Positions 46,299-54,433 of a stretch of 54,433 bases of DNA are shown in pieces. A model generated the notes under the pieces. The model had not been told where the DNA came from, did no database searches, and saw only the letters and a program-made list of their open reading frames with translations. The DNA lies in contig NZ_BOMI01000158.1 of the NCBI RefSeq assembly GCF_016862115.1, positions 1 to 54,433 of the forward strand, in the 5' to 3' direction. This DNA comes from Paractinoplanes deccanensis (GTDB lineage Bacteria > Actinomycetota > Actinomycetes > Mycobacteriales > Micromonosporaceae). Positions within the stretch are counted from its first letter, which is position 1. Each line of letters starts with the position of its first letter. Made by a program: the position numbers and the translations under genes.

Positions 46299-47411
46299 AT
46301 GGCTCCGCTGCGGTCGGTCGTGCTCGCCGGAGGAGGCACCGGCGGTCACATCTATCCGCTGCTCGCCTTCGCCGACGCGCTGCGGCGGCACTTCCCGGAC
46401 GTCCGGATCACCACGCTCGGCAGCCCCAAGGGCATGGAGAACGAGCTGATCCCGCCGGCCGGCTACGACCTGCAGGTCATCCCCGCGTTCCAGCTGCCCC
46501 GGTCGATCAACATGAACCTGCTGCGCACCCCGGACCGCATGTACAAGTCCGCGCACGCCGCCGGCAAGATCCTCGAAGAGGTGCAGGCGGACGTGGTCGT
46601 GGGCTTCGGCGGCTACGTGTCGGTGCCGGCCTACCTGGCGGCCTGGCGCCGCGACGTGCCGATCGTCATCCACGAGGTCAACGTGCCGCCGGGCGTGGCC
46701 AACCGGATGGGCATGCGGTTCACCAAGAACGTGGCGGTCGGCTTCCCGCAGCAGCCGCAGCAGGCCGAGTCGCTGCGCGACGCGCGGGTGGTCGGCGTGC
46801 CGCTGCGCACCGCGATCTCGCACCTCGACCGGGCGGCGCTTCGGCCGCAGGCGCTCTACCAGTTCGGGCTCCGGCCCGACCTGCCCGTGCTCTTCGTCTC
46901 GGGCGGCTCCTCCGGCGCCCGCACGATCAACCTGGCGGTCGCCGCGGCGGCCAAGCGGCTCGCCCACTCCGGCGTCCAGGTGCTGCACGTGCAGGGTGGC
47001 CGCAACGACCCGTTCGAGGTGCCGGCCGACCTGCCGGTGCCCTACCGGGTGCTGCCGTACCTGTCGGACATGCAGCTCGGCTACGCGGCCGCCGACCTGA
47101 TGCTCTGCCGCAGCGGCGCGATCACGGTGGCCGAGACCACGGCGCTGGGCGTGCCCGCGGTCTACGTGCCGTACCCGTACAGCAATCAGGAACAGAAGCG
47201 CAACGCGCTGCCGGTGGTCGAGGCGGGCGGCGGCGTGCTGGTGGACAACTCGGAGCTCACGCCCGAGTGGATCGAGCAGAACATCGTCCCGCTGGCGCGG
47301 GACAGGCAGCGTCTCGCCTCGATGAGCATGGCCGCTTCCCGGTACGGTCGCCGCGACGGTGACGAAGCGCTGCTCGAATTCGTTCTGGAAGCGGTGCAGA
47401 AGGCCCGATGA
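46299..47411 (+). CDS. murG: UDP-GlcNAc:lipid I N-acetylglucosaminyltransferase MurG
   Basis: 370 residues, GT28 family. The N-domain glycine loop is LAGGGTGGHIYPLLAFADAL and the second is VVGFGGYVSVPAYLAA; the acceptor/donor region has IHEVNVPPGVANR, and the C-domain has LFVSGGSSGARTIN and LMLCRSGAITVAETTALGVPAVYVPYPYSNQEQKRNA. It makes lipid II on the inner membrane face. It begins immediately after the ftsW stop. Confidence 0.97.
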   Translation: MAPLRSVVLAGGGTGGHIYPLLAFADALRRHFPDVRITTLGSPKGMENELIPPAGYDLQVIPAFQLPRSINMNLLRTPDRMYKSAHAAGKILEEVQADVVVGFGGYVSVPAYLAAWRRDVPIVIHEVNVPPGVANRMGMRFTKNVAVGFPQQPQQAESLRDARVVGVPLRTAISHLDRAALRPQALYQFGLRPDLPVLFVSGGSSGARTINLAVAAAAKRLAHSGVQVLHVQGGRNDPFEVPADLPVPYRVLPYLSDMQLGYAAADLMLCRSGAITVAETTALGVPAVYVPYPYSNQEQKRNALPVVEAGGGVLVDNSELTPEWIEQNIVPLARDRQRLASMSMAASRYGRRDGDEALLEFVLEAVQKAR

Positions 47412-47436
47412 CTCACGCGATCAAGGGAGCAGGACT

Positions 47437-48906
47437 GTGAACACGGCGGAGCTGAGGCCGGCCGGCGAATTGACCGCCGAGGACCTCGGCAGCGTGCACC
47501 TCATCGGGATCGGCGGGGTGGGCATGGCGGGCCTGGCCCGGCTGCTGCTCACCCGCGGCGTCCCGGTCTCGGGCAGCGAGCTGCGCGAGTGGCCGGCGCT
47601 GGCCGGGCTGCGCGCCCTGGGCGGCACGGTGCACATGGCCCACGTCGCGTCGAACCTCGACGGTGTCGACACCGTGGTCTACTCCACCGCGATCCCGGCC
47701 GACCACCTGGAGCTGGTCGAGGCCCGCCGCCGTGGCCTGCGGGTGCTGCACCGCTCCGAGGCGCTCGCCGCCGCGATGACCAACCGGCAGACCATTGCCG
47801 TCGCGGGCACGCACGGCAAGACGACCACCACGTCGATCATGACGGTGATCCTCCAGCACGCCGGGCAGGACCCGTCCTTCGTGATCGGCGGCGAGATCTC
47901 CGAGGCCGGCTCCAACGGCCACCACGGCACCGGTCCGCACTTCGTCGCCGAGGCGGACGAGAGCGACAAGTCGTTCCTCATCTACCGCCCGCACGTCGCG
48001 ATCATCACCAACATCGAGGGCGACCACCTCAACAACTGGGGCGACCTCGACGGGCTCAAGGCCGGCTTCCTCCAGTTCGCCGAGCTCGCCGCCCCCGACG
48101 GCTTCGTCGTGACCTGCGCCGACGACGAGGGCACGCAGGAGCTGATCGCGGCTCTCAAGAGCAAGGGCAAGACCGTCTACACGTACGGCGAGAGCGCGTC
48201 GGCCGATCTCCGGATCACCGACGTGGTGTCCACGGTCAGCGGCGTGCGCTACCAGGCCGAGCTCGACGGCAAGCCGCTCGGCGAGATCCGGCTGGCGCTG
48301 CCCGGCAAGCACATGGGCCTCAACAGCGCGGCCGCCGTGCTCACCGCGCTGCGGCTGGGCCTGCCGCTCGACAAGATCGTCGAGGCGCTGGCGTCGTTCC
48401 CGGGCGTGCGCCGCCGCTTCGAGCGCAAGGGCATCGCCGCCGGGGTCCGGGTCTACGACGAGTACGCGTACCACCCGACCTCGGTGAAGGCCGCCCTGCG
48501 CACGCTGCGCGAGGTGGCCGGCGACGGCCGGCTGCTGGTGGTCTTCCAGCCCTACCGCGTCTATCGCACCCGCGACCTCGAGGCCGAGCTGGCCGAGGGG
48601 CTGAGCCTCGCCGACCAGGCGATCGTCATGGAGGTCTTCGGGCCGGGCGAGGTGCGCGGGCCGGGCGAGGGCGGAGTCTCGCTGACCGCCGCCGTCGACC
48701 TGCCCGCCGACCACAAGATCTTCGTGCCCGACTGGGAGGACGTGCCGGCCGAGGTCGTCCGGCGCAGCCGCCCCGGCGACGTCGTGGTGACCATGGGCGC
48801 GCCGCCGATCTCGCTGATGGGCGACGAGCTGCTCGCCGCGCTGGCCGAGGCCGACCTCCAGCCGGCGCCCGCGCAGCCCAGCGGCAACGGGCTCGAGGAG
48901 CGCTAG
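47437..48906 (+). CDS. murC: UDP-MurNAc-L-alanine ligase MurC
   Basis: 489 residues from GTG 47437, with GGGAG upstream. N-domain VHLIGIGGVGMAGLARLLL; ATP loop AVAGTHGKTTTTSIM (~121-135); AEADESDKSFLIYRPHVAIITNIEGDHLNNWG; C-domain VRVYDEYAYHPTSVKAALRTLRE and VVFQPYRVYRT (E. coli has HPH; here YHP). It adds L-Ala to UDP-MurNAc. Confidence 0.96.
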   Translation: MNTAELRPAGELTAEDLGSVHLIGIGGVGMAGLARLLLTRGVPVSGSELREWPALAGLRALGGTVHMAHVASNLDGVDTVVYSTAIPADHLELVEARRRGLRVLHRSEALAAAMTNRQTIAVAGTHGKTTTTSIMTVILQHAGQDPSFVIGGEISEAGSNGHHGTGPHFVAEADESDKSFLIYRPHVAIITNIEGDHLNNWGDLDGLKAGFLQFAELAAPDGFVVTCADDEGTQELIAALKSKGKTVYTYGESASADLRITDVVSTVSGVRYQAELDGKPLGEIRLALPGKHMGLNSAAAVLTALRLGLPLDKIVEALASFPGVRRRFERKGIAAGVRVYDEYAYHPTSVKAALRTLREVAGDGRLLVVFQPYRVYRTRDLEAELAEGLSLADQAIVMEVFGPGEVRGPGEGGVSLTAAVDLPADHKIFVPDWEDVPAEVVRRSRPGDVVVTMGAPPISLMGDELLAALAEADLQPAPAQPSGNGLEER

Positions 48907-48913
48907 GAGCGTG

Positions 48914-49678
48914 ATGAGCGGGGGCGGGCGCAACTGGCGGCTCGTGCGGGCGGACACCGACGCGGTGCCCGCCTCGGCGCGCCGCTTCATGGCCCGCGCC
49001 CGCAAGCGCAAGCTGCGCGCCGTCCTGCCGTGGGCGGTCGCGGCGGGTGTCCTCGCCCTCGCCGGCATCGTGTCGTGGATCCTCTACGGCACGTCGATGC
49101 TCGGCGTCCGCGAGGTCAAGGTGGTCGGCACGCAGTTCCTCACGCCGCTGCAGATCGAGCAGGCGGCGGCCGTGCCGGAGCGCGAGCCGCTGGCCCGGGT
49201 CGATCTCGACAGCGTGCGCGCCAAGGTGCGCACGCTGCCCGCGGTCGACCGGGTGGTGGTGCGGCGCAGCTGGCCCTCCACTCTGGTGGTCGAGGTGGTG
49301 GAACGCACTCCGGTGGCCGCCGTGCCCACGTCCGGCCAGTTCTCGCTGATCGACCGCTCCGGTGTGCCGTACCGCACGGTCCAGCAGCAGCCGGCCGGGC
49401 TGCCGCTGGTGCGCACCGCGACGCCGGGGCCGCAGGACGTGAACACGAAGTCGGCGCTGACCGTCCTCTCCGCCCTGAGCGAGGACCTGCGCGAGCAGCT
49501 GGTCGCCGTGTCGGTGGCCGCGCCCGCCCGGATCGAGCTGCAGCTCAAGAAGAACCGCACGGTGGTGTGGGGCGACGACACCCAGAGCGACACCAAGAGC
49601 CAGGTGGCCACGGCGCTGCTGAAGCGGGCCGGCCACGAGATCGACGTCAGTGTGCCGTCGGTCGTGACGATCCGCTAA
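48914..49678 (+). CDS. ftsQ: Division protein FtsQ
   Basis: 254 residues from ATG 48914 (GTG 48911 also possible; GGAG just upstream). A basic cytoplasmic N-terminus (ARRFMARARKRKLR) is followed by one membrane helix (VLPWAVAAGVLALAGIVSWILY), then the POTRA domain (MLGVREVKVVGTQFLTPLQIEQAA) and FtsQ beta domain (WPSTLVVEVVERTPVA). It links FtsL/FtsB to the divisome. Confidence 0.95.
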   Translation: MSGGGRNWRLVRADTDAVPASARRFMARARKRKLRAVLPWAVAAGVLALAGIVSWILYGTSMLGVREVKVVGTQFLTPLQIEQAAAVPEREPLARVDLDSVRAKVRTLPAVDRVVVRRSWPSTLVVEVVERTPVAAVPTSGQFSLIDRSGVPYRTVQQQPAGLPLVRTATPGPQDVNTKSALTVLSALSEDLREQLVAVSVAAPARIELQLKKNRTVVWGDDTQSDTKSQVATALLKRAGHEIDVSVPSVVTIR

Positions 49679-49686
49679 CATTTCCG

Positions 49687-49814
49687 CTAAGCGGACATCC
49701 ACGCCCAAACGGCACTTTTTGGTCGAGGTTACGGGTCCGTCGGATTTTCGCCACGTAAGCGGACGCCGACACGCCGCGCCGGGTCTTTGGTTGACGTCGG
49801 AAACCCGCTTACGT
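49687..49814. promoter_or_regulatory. Three TAAGCGG-type sites upstream of ftsZ
   Basis: CTAAGCGGAC (49687-49696), GTAAGCGGAC (49755-49764) and the inverted CCGCTTAC (49805-49812) repeat one motif. The last two form a 10-bp perfect inverted repeat, ACGTAAGCGG/CCGCTTACGT, 42 bp apart. They may be operator sites of a regulator of ftsZ or a hairpin ending the ftsQ transcript. Confidence 0.5.
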
Positions 49815-49835
49815 TGCCACCAGAGGCTTCAGTGG

Positions 49836-49864
49836 TTGACATAACCCTAAGCCTCTAGTAGAGG
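49836..49864 (+). promoter_or_regulatory. ftsZ: Candidate ftsZ promoter
   Basis: TTGACA (49836-49841) and TAGAGG (49859-49864) are 17 bp apart, 115 bp before the ftsZ start. A second -35-like TTGACG lies at about 49791. CCTCT-AGT-AGAGG overlaps the -10. Multiple ftsZ promoters are common in actinobacteria. Confidence 0.5.
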
Positions 49865-49978
49865 GTGAGGGTTTCCTCGCCCTCCCTTGTACGGCAGCGG
49901 ATGCCGACGCGTGGTCTGGCCGGACCGCGCCGGGGCCTAACGGCATCCACTAACCCTGGAAGGGAAGGCTGAGAGCCC

Positions 49979-51109
49979 ATGACACCTCCCCACAACTACC
50001 TGGCGGTCATCAAGGTCGTCGGGATCGGCGGCGGCGGCGTGAACGCCGTCAACCGCATGATCGAGGTCGGGCTCAAGGGCGTCGAGTTCATCGCGATCAA
50101 CACCGATGCGCAGGCGCTGCTGATGAGCGACGCCGACGTCAAGCTCGACGTCGGGCGCGAGCTCACCCGTGGCCTCGGCGCCGGCGCGCAGCCCGAGGTC
50201 GGCAAGAACGCCGCCGAGGACCACCGCGACGAGATCGAAGAGGTGCTCAAGGGCGCCGACATGGTCTTCGTGACGTGCGGCGAGGGCGGCGGCACCGGCA
50301 CCGGCGGCGCGCCCGTGGTGGCGAACATCGCCCGCAAGCTCGGCGCGCTGACCATCGGCGTGGTCACCCGGCCGTTCTCGTTCGAGGGCAAGCGGCGCCA
50401 GGTGCAGGCCGAGTCCGGCATCGAGGAGCTGCGCAACCAGTGCGACACGCTCATCGTGATCCCGAACGACCGGCTGCTCGCGCTCGGCGACCGCGGCATC
50501 AGCATGATGGACGCGTTCCGCCAGGCCGACCAGGTGCTGCTCTCCGGTGTGCAGGGCATCACCGACCTGATCACCACGCCCGGCCTGATCAACCTGGACT
50601 TCGCGGACGTCAAGAGCGTCATGAGCAACGCGGGCAGCGCGCTCATGGGCATCGGCAGCGCCCGCGGCGACAACCGCGCGGTCGAGGCGGCCGAGCGGGC
50701 CATCTCCAGCCCGCTGCTGGAGCAGAGCATGGACGGCGCGCGCGGCGTGCTGCTCTCCATCGCCGGCGGCTCCGACCTGGGCCTCTTCGAGATCAACGAC
50801 GCGGCGCAGCTGGTCACCGACGCGGCGCACCCGGACGCGAACATCATCTTCGGCGCGGTCATCGACGACGCGCTCGGCGACGAGGTGCGCGTCACGGTGA
50901 TCGCGGCCGGCTTCGACGGGGGCTCGCCCTCGTACAAGCCGTCCGAGCCGGCGCGCAAGGTCGTCCAGCAGCCGGCCGCGCCGTCCGTGCCGGCCACGGC
51001 ACCGGCCGCTCCCGCGGTCACGCCGCCGCCCGCCACCACGACGCCGACGCCGCGCCGGGTGCTCTTCGACGACGTCGACGTGCCGGACTTCCTGAAGAAC
51101 GGCTCCTGA
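49979..51109 (+). CDS. ftsZ: Tubulin-like division GTPase FtsZ
   Basis: 376 residues from ATG 49979. GTP-binding tubulin signature G103-G-G-T-G-T-G109; IGGGGVNAVNRMI at the N-terminus; T7 loop NLDFADVKSVM. A Pro/Ala-rich linker (~315-355) leads to the conserved C-terminal peptide DDVDVPDFLKNGS that binds partners such as SepF and FtsW. It polymerises into the Z ring. The next gene, yggS, starts 6 bp after its stop; the pgeF/ylmD gene often found here is missing. Confidence 0.98.
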   Translation: MTPPHNYLAVIKVVGIGGGGVNAVNRMIEVGLKGVEFIAINTDAQALLMSDADVKLDVGRELTRGLGAGAQPEVGKNAAEDHRDEIEEVLKGADMVFVTCGEGGGTGTGGAPVVANIARKLGALTIGVVTRPFSFEGKRRQVQAESGIEELRNQCDTLIVIPNDRLLALGDRGISMMDAFRQADQVLLSGVQGITDLITTPGLINLDFADVKSVMSNAGSALMGIGSARGDNRAVEAAERAISSPLLEQSMDGARGVLLSIAGGSDLGLFEINDAAQLVTDAAHPDANIIFGAVIDDALGDEVRVTVIAAGFDGGSPSYKPSEPARKVVQQPAAPSVPATAPAAPAVTPPPATTTPTPRRVLFDDVDVPDFLKNGS

Positions 51110-51114
51110 CGGCG

Positions 51115-51816
51115 GTGACCGATCGCAGGGCCGAGCTCTCCGCGGCCCTCACCGAGGTGCGCGGGCGGATCGCCCGCGCCTGCGCGGCGGCCGGGCGGCC
51201 GGAGGACGCCGTGCACCTGGTCGCGGTGACCAAGACGTACCCGGCGAGCGACGTGGTGTTGCTCGCCGGGCTCGGCGTCACCGACGTGGGCGAGAACCGC
51301 GATCAGGAGGCCGCGCCGAAGGCCGCCGAGGTGGCCGCCGCCGGTGCGCGGCCACGGTGGCACTTCATCGGCCGGCTTCAGCGCAACAAGGCGCGCTCGG
51401 TCGTCTCGTACGCCGGCGTGGTCGAGTCGGTCGACTCGGAGCGCCTGGCCGTGGCGCTCGCCCGCGCGGCCGCCGGCCGGCCCGAGCCGCTCGAGGCGCT
51501 GGTGCAGGTCAGCATCGACGGCGACCCGGCGCGTGGGGGCGCGGCGGGCGACGACATCTGGCGGGTTTCCGACTCGATCGCCGCGTCGGAGACCCTGCGC
51601 CTCGGCGGGCTCATGGCGGTCGCGCCGCTCGGCTGGGACCCCGACCGCGCGTTCGAGCAGCTCGCGGTGATCGCGGAGCGCCTGGTGAAGGCGCATCCGG
51701 GCGTCACCACCGTCTCGGCGGGCATGAGCGGCGACCTCGAGGCGGCCGTCCGGCACGGTGCGACACACGTCCGGATCGGCACTTCTTTGCTCGGAATGCG
51801 AAACCCGCTGCGGTAG
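51115..51816 (+). CDS. YggS/PROSC-family pyridoxal-phosphate homeostasis protein
   Basis: 233 residues from GTG 51115. PLP-binding Lys40 is in VHLVAVTKTYPASDV. VGENRDQEAAPKAAEV, WHFIGRLQRNKAR and TTVSAGMSGDLEAAVRHGATHVRIGTSLLG (phosphate-binding loop) are all present. It is an alanine racemase-like single-barrel protein that carries PLP and affects amino-acid pools. Conserved next to sepF in Gram-positive dcw clusters. Confidence 0.93.
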   Translation: MTDRRAELSAALTEVRGRIARACAAAGRPEDAVHLVAVTKTYPASDVVLLAGLGVTDVGENRDQEAAPKAAEVAAAGARPRWHFIGRLQRNKARSVVSYAGVVESVDSERLAVALARAAAGRPEPLEALVQVSIDGDPARGGAAGDDIWRVSDSIAASETLRLGGLMAVAPLGWDPDRAFEQLAVIAERLVKAHPGVTTVSAGMSGDLEAAVRHGATHVRIGTSLLGMRNPLR

Positions 51817-52061
51817 CCTTGCGGCGGGCAGCAAACTACATAGGTGTTGTTTACGCGCGGCGCTACCGGGGAAGGTGGCCCCGCGTCCGACGACGCGGCG
51901 TCGCCGCAGCGTGCGGTCCTGATCGGACCGGCCGCTGAGGTGCGAGGGGGGACAGCGGATCGCAGGGGGTGCGTTCCGCGCAGCGGACGAAGGTGGGGGC
52001 ACATGGCTGGTCGGGTCGGCGCCGAGCGAGCTCACGCTCGGATGCGGGATGGGGTGAAGGC

Positions 52062-52754
52062 ATGAGCGCCTTTGTTCGTAAGGCGGGCGTCTGGCTGGGC
52101 CTCGTCGAGGAGGACGACGACCGCGACTACGGCTACCGCGACGACTCCTACCACCGGCGCGACCGCCGCCACTCCGCCGGCGCCTACGAGACCGACTTCG
52201 ACGACGAGGACGAGGAGTTCGAGGAGGAGCGCACGGTGCCTCGGGCCCGCACCGAGCGCGCCGGCCGGCTGTCGAGCCGCCTCTCCGCGCACGACGACGT
52301 CGACGACGAGCCGGTCGAGCGCACCGAGCGCGCCAGTGTCCGCTCCATCACCCGTTCGGGTGCCGGCGCCGACGACTCGTCCGTGCACAACTACTCGACG
52401 CGGGAGAACCTCGCGCTCGCCCCGCAGACGGTGCACCAGCCGCAGCCGGCGCCGCGCCAGGCCGAGGAGGAGCAGCGCTACCAGATCACGACGCTGCACC
52501 CGACCACGTACCGTGAGGCCCGCACCATCGGAGAGCACTTCCGGGACGGCGTTCCGGTCATCATCAATCTCACCGAGATGGATGAGGGTGACGCCCGCCG
52601 TCTGGTCGACTTCGCGGCCGGTCTGGCCTTCGGCCTTCGCGGTACGATCGAGCGCGTGACGAACCGGGTGTTCCTGCTCTCACCGGCGAATGTCCAGGTC
52701 ACCGCGGAGGACAAGGCCAAGATCGCTGAAGGCGGGTTCTTCAGCCAGGGCTGA
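52062..52754 (+). CDS. sepF: SepF, FtsZ membrane anchor
   Basis: 230 residues from ATG 52062. An N-terminal amphipathic membrane-targeting helix (MSAFVRKAGVWLGLVE) is followed by a long acidic/Arg-rich linker (~18-135) and the C-terminal SepF core (TTLHPTTYREARTIGEHFRDGVPVIINLTEMDEGDARRLVDFAAGLAFGLRGTIERV). It tethers FtsZ to the membrane. The 245 bp upstream hold no evident gene; a promoter there is possible but not clear. Confidence 0.96.
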   Translation: MSAFVRKAGVWLGLVEEDDDRDYGYRDDSYHRRDRRHSAGAYETDFDDEDEEFEEERTVPRARTERAGRLSSRLSAHDDVDDEPVERTERASVRSITRSGAGADDSSVHNYSTRENLALAPQTVHQPQPAPRQAEEEQRYQITTLHPTTYREARTIGEHFRDGVPVIINLTEMDEGDARRLVDFAAGLAFGLRGTIERVTNRVFLLSPANVQVTAEDKAKIAEGGFFSQG

Positions 52755-52801
52755 CGGCCTCGGCGCCCGGCTTAACCCATATGGGGGAGGACTCGAGCAC
52801 C

Positions 52802-53107
52802 GTGCTCTCGGTCGTGTTCCAAATATTGTATTTGCTGGTTTATATCTTCTTTCTCGTCCTGCTTGCCAGGTTCGTGCTGGGTGCGGTACTTCAGTACGGG
52901 CGCCGGTGGCAACCCAGTCGAGGGGCGTCGGCGGCACTGGAAACGGTGTGGAGCGTCACTGATCCGCCCCTCAAGGCGTTGAGGCGTGTGATCCCACCGC
53001 TGCGCATTGGTAACGTGAGCTTGGACCTGGCTTCCATCGTGCTGCTGGTTATCCTGTTCGTGCTCATGAGGTTCGTGCTGCAAAACCTGATAGTGAACTT
53101 CAGCTAG
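52802..53107 (+). CDS. YggT-family membrane protein (YlmG)
   Basis: 101 residues from GTG 52802. ATG 52781 is in frame but has no ribosome site, whereas GGGGGAGGA (52784-52792) is well placed for the GTG and would itself lie inside the longer reading. Two membrane helices (VVFQILYLLVYIFFLVLLARFVLG and IVLLVILFVLMRFVLQNLI) flank the YggT signature, VTDPPLKALRRVIPPLRIGNVSLDLAS. Local codon use (ATATTGTATTTGCTGG) is AT-rich for this region. It is linked to division and nucleoid organisation in other bacteria. Confidence 0.9.
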   Translation: MLSVVFQILYLLVYIFFLVLLARFVLGAVLQYGRRWQPSRGASAALETVWSVTDPPLKALRRVIPPLRIGNVSLDLASIVLLVILFVLMRFVLQNLIVNFS

Positions 53108-53153
53108 CTAGACAGCAGCCCCACCGCGGCCGCGACTGACCCGAGGAGTTTCG

Positions 53154-53972
53154 ATGCCGCTGACCCCGGCCGACGTGCATAACGTCGCCTTCAAGAAGCC
53201 CCCGATCGGCAAGCGGGGGTACGACGAGGAGGAGGTCGACGCCTTCCTTGACGAGGTCGAGCGCGAGCTCGCCCGTCTGATCGAGGAGAACAACGAGCTG
53301 CGCGCCCAGGTGGAGCGCGGCGGTCGGGGTGGCGCACCAGCCGGTCCGAGCGCCGACCCGCGCCTTGCGGCCGAGCTCAACGAAGTGAAGGCCCAGCTCG
53401 ACCGGGTGCAGCGCGACAAGGCGCAGGCCGAGCAGGCCGCCCGGCAGATGCAGGCCGAGCTCGAGCAGGTCCGCGCCGCGGGCCCGGTCGGCGGTGGCGC
53501 CACCGGTGGCGGCGCCGACGGCGAGCAGCAGGCGCTGCGCGTGCTCATGATGGCCCAGCGCACCGCCGACGACCACGTCGCCGACGCGCGCCGCGAGGCC
53601 GACAAGCTTCTCTCCGACGCCCGCTCCAAGGCCGAGGAGGTCACCCGCGAGGCCCGCGCCAAGGCGGACGCCCTCGAGCGTGACGCCCGTCAGCGCCACC
53701 AGGAGGCGATGGGTGGCCTGGACGCCAAGCGCACGGCGCTGCAGAAGCACATCGAGGAGCTCAAGCAGTTCGAGCGCGAGTACCGCACGCGCCTGAAGGC
53801 CTACCTCGAGAGCCAGCTGCGCGACCTCGACGGCCGGGGCCAGGGCCTCGAGGCCGAGATGTCGCGCGCCGACTCCGGCCGGGCCGTCGGTGGCAGCGGT
53901 GGTCTCGCCGCGGCCGGCCTCGCCAGCTCGTACGGCGGCGGCCGCGCCAACTCCATCGAGTCCGGGCGCTGA
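53154..53972 (+). CDS. divIVA: DivIVA/Wag31 polar growth protein
   Basis: 272 residues from ATG 53154, with GAGGAG upstream. The N-terminal membrane-curvature domain reads MPLTPADVHNVAFKKPPIGKRGYDEEEVDAFLDEVE. Two coiled-coil stretches follow, split by a Gly/Ala-rich linker (RAAGPVGGGATGGGADGE, ~113-130): AELNEVKAQLDRVQRDKAQAEQAARQMQAELEQV and ADKLLSDARSKAEEVTREARAKADALERDA. It marks poles and septa and directs apical wall growth in actinobacteria. Confidence 0.96.
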   Translation: MPLTPADVHNVAFKKPPIGKRGYDEEEVDAFLDEVERELARLIEENNELRAQVERGGRGGAPAGPSADPRLAAELNEVKAQLDRVQRDKAQAEQAARQMQAELEQVRAAGPVGGGATGGGADGEQQALRVLMMAQRTADDHVADARREADKLLSDARSKAEEVTREARAKADALERDARQRHQEAMGGLDAKRTALQKHIEELKQFEREYRTRLKAYLESQLRDLDGRGQGLEAEMSRADSGRAVGGSGGLAAAGLASSYGGGRANSIESGR

Positions 53973-54019
53973 TCTCCCTCCCCGCCGGTTTTCGAAGTCT
54001 TCGACGACGAGGATGAGCC

Positions 54020-54433
54020 GTGATTGTCGCTAGTCTCCTGCTCATCCTCGTCGCGGTGGCGTTGCTCGTGCTGGGCATCACCGGCGGGTCGAGCAACCTG
54101 CTGATCAGCTCGATCGTGGCCAGCCTGCTGGCCGCGGTCTTCCTGGTGGTCGGCGCGCGCCAGGCGGCGTCCGCCCGGCGCGCGGCCGCACGATCCACCG
54201 CACCGGCCGGCGAGCCGTTCGCCGACGACCCCTACACCGACGACGCCGGCTATCCCGTCGACGACTATCCCGACGAGGCCTACGTGGCGGAGCCCGAGTT
54301 CGCCGCCGCGACCCAGCGCCGTCGCACCTCCGACGATCTTCCTCCACGCGACCCGTCTCCCGCAGCCGATTCGGCGGACCGGGACACGGTCCAGTTCGAC
54401 TCTCCCGCGGACATCGACTCCCGCGCTGGCGAT
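54020..54433 (+). CDS. Small membrane protein downstream of divIVA (3'-truncated by window)
   Basis: The frame opens at GTG 54020, with GAGGATGAG just upstream, and runs open to the window edge (138 codons). It is not a standard family I can name. Two membrane helices (VASLLLILVAVALLVLGITG and LLISSIVASLLAAVFLVVGA) are joined by a short GSSN loop. A cytoplasmic tail follows that is acidic and Tyr-rich (FADDPYTDDAGYPVDDYPDEAYVAEPEF). Position after divIVA suggests a role in polar growth or division, but this is inference. Confidence 0.75.
   Translation, partial: MIVASLLLILVAVALLVLGITGGSSNLLISSIVASLLAAVFLVVGARQAASARRAAARSTAPAGEPFADDPYTDDAGYPVDDYPDEAYVAEPEFAAATQRRRTSDDLPPRDPSPAADSADRDTVQFDSPADIDSRAGD

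Noticed and set aside
52781..52801. ATG start for the YggT protein
   Set aside because: No ribosome site precedes it, and the GGGGGAGGA that serves the GTG at 52802 lies within it.

Overview
The window is high-GC chromosomal DNA from an actinobacterium. It has GTG/TTG starts, 4-base ATGA/GTGA overlaps, a DivIVA/SepF/MraZ-type division cluster, a MurT-GatD pair and an ImuA'-ImuB-DnaE2 mutasome. Gene content and the very GC-rich disordered tails suggest Micromonosporaceae (Actinoplanes-like). That assignment is inference from style and content, not from a marker sequence.

Layout. 1-0.3 kb: 3' end of a WD40-repeat gene. 0.4-7.9 kb: an SOS box, then a HEPN-domain gene, imuA', imuB and dnaE2. 8-12.2 kb: subtilisin-inhibitor-like protein, methyltransferase, alkaline-phosphatase-superfamily enzyme, dinB, DUF3040 membrane protein. 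12.4-14.8 kb: amidohydrolase and a HAD phosphatase, separated by repeat-rich noncoding DNA. 14.9-19.7 kb (minus strand): moxR - DUF58 - transglutaminase operon. 19.9-22.8 kb: secreted M36 metalloprotease. 22.87-25.8 kb: leuS behind a candidate leucine attenuator. 25.9-30.0 kb: DUF389 protein, a TrkH/RCK potassium-uptake pair and a TVP38-family membrane protein. 30.1-32.05 kb (minus strand): murT-gatD (lipid II amidation). 32.4-33.5 kb: c-di-AMP (ydaO-type) riboswitch and a secreted NlpC/P60 hydrolase. 33.5-35.2 kb: 1.7 kb without a credible gene, holding an 8-copy 17-bp minisatellite, a ~13-copy array of LexA-box-like palindromes with a ~56-bp period, and four MraZ operator repeats. 35.2-54.4 kb: the dcw division/cell-wall cluster mraZ-rsmH-ftsL-ftsI-murE-murF-mraY-ftsW-murG-murC-ftsQ-ftsZ-yggS-sepF-yggT-divIVA plus one membrane protein cut by the window edge. 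murD is absent from its usual place between mraY and ftsW, and pgeF/ylmD is absent between ftsZ and yggS.

How it fits together. Two themes recur. One is the SOS/mutagenesis response: three translesion polymerase-family genes (imuB, dnaE2, dinB) lie within 12 kb and a near-consensus LexA box stands in front of the first operon. The other is the cell envelope and division: dcw, MurT/GatD, NlpC/P60, and c-di-AMP/K+ functions. The palindrome array beside mraZ looks like a large set of LexA-type sites next to the division operon and is the most unusual structure here. In-frame tandem repeats have expanded the disordered parts of ImuB and of the FtsL-like protein.
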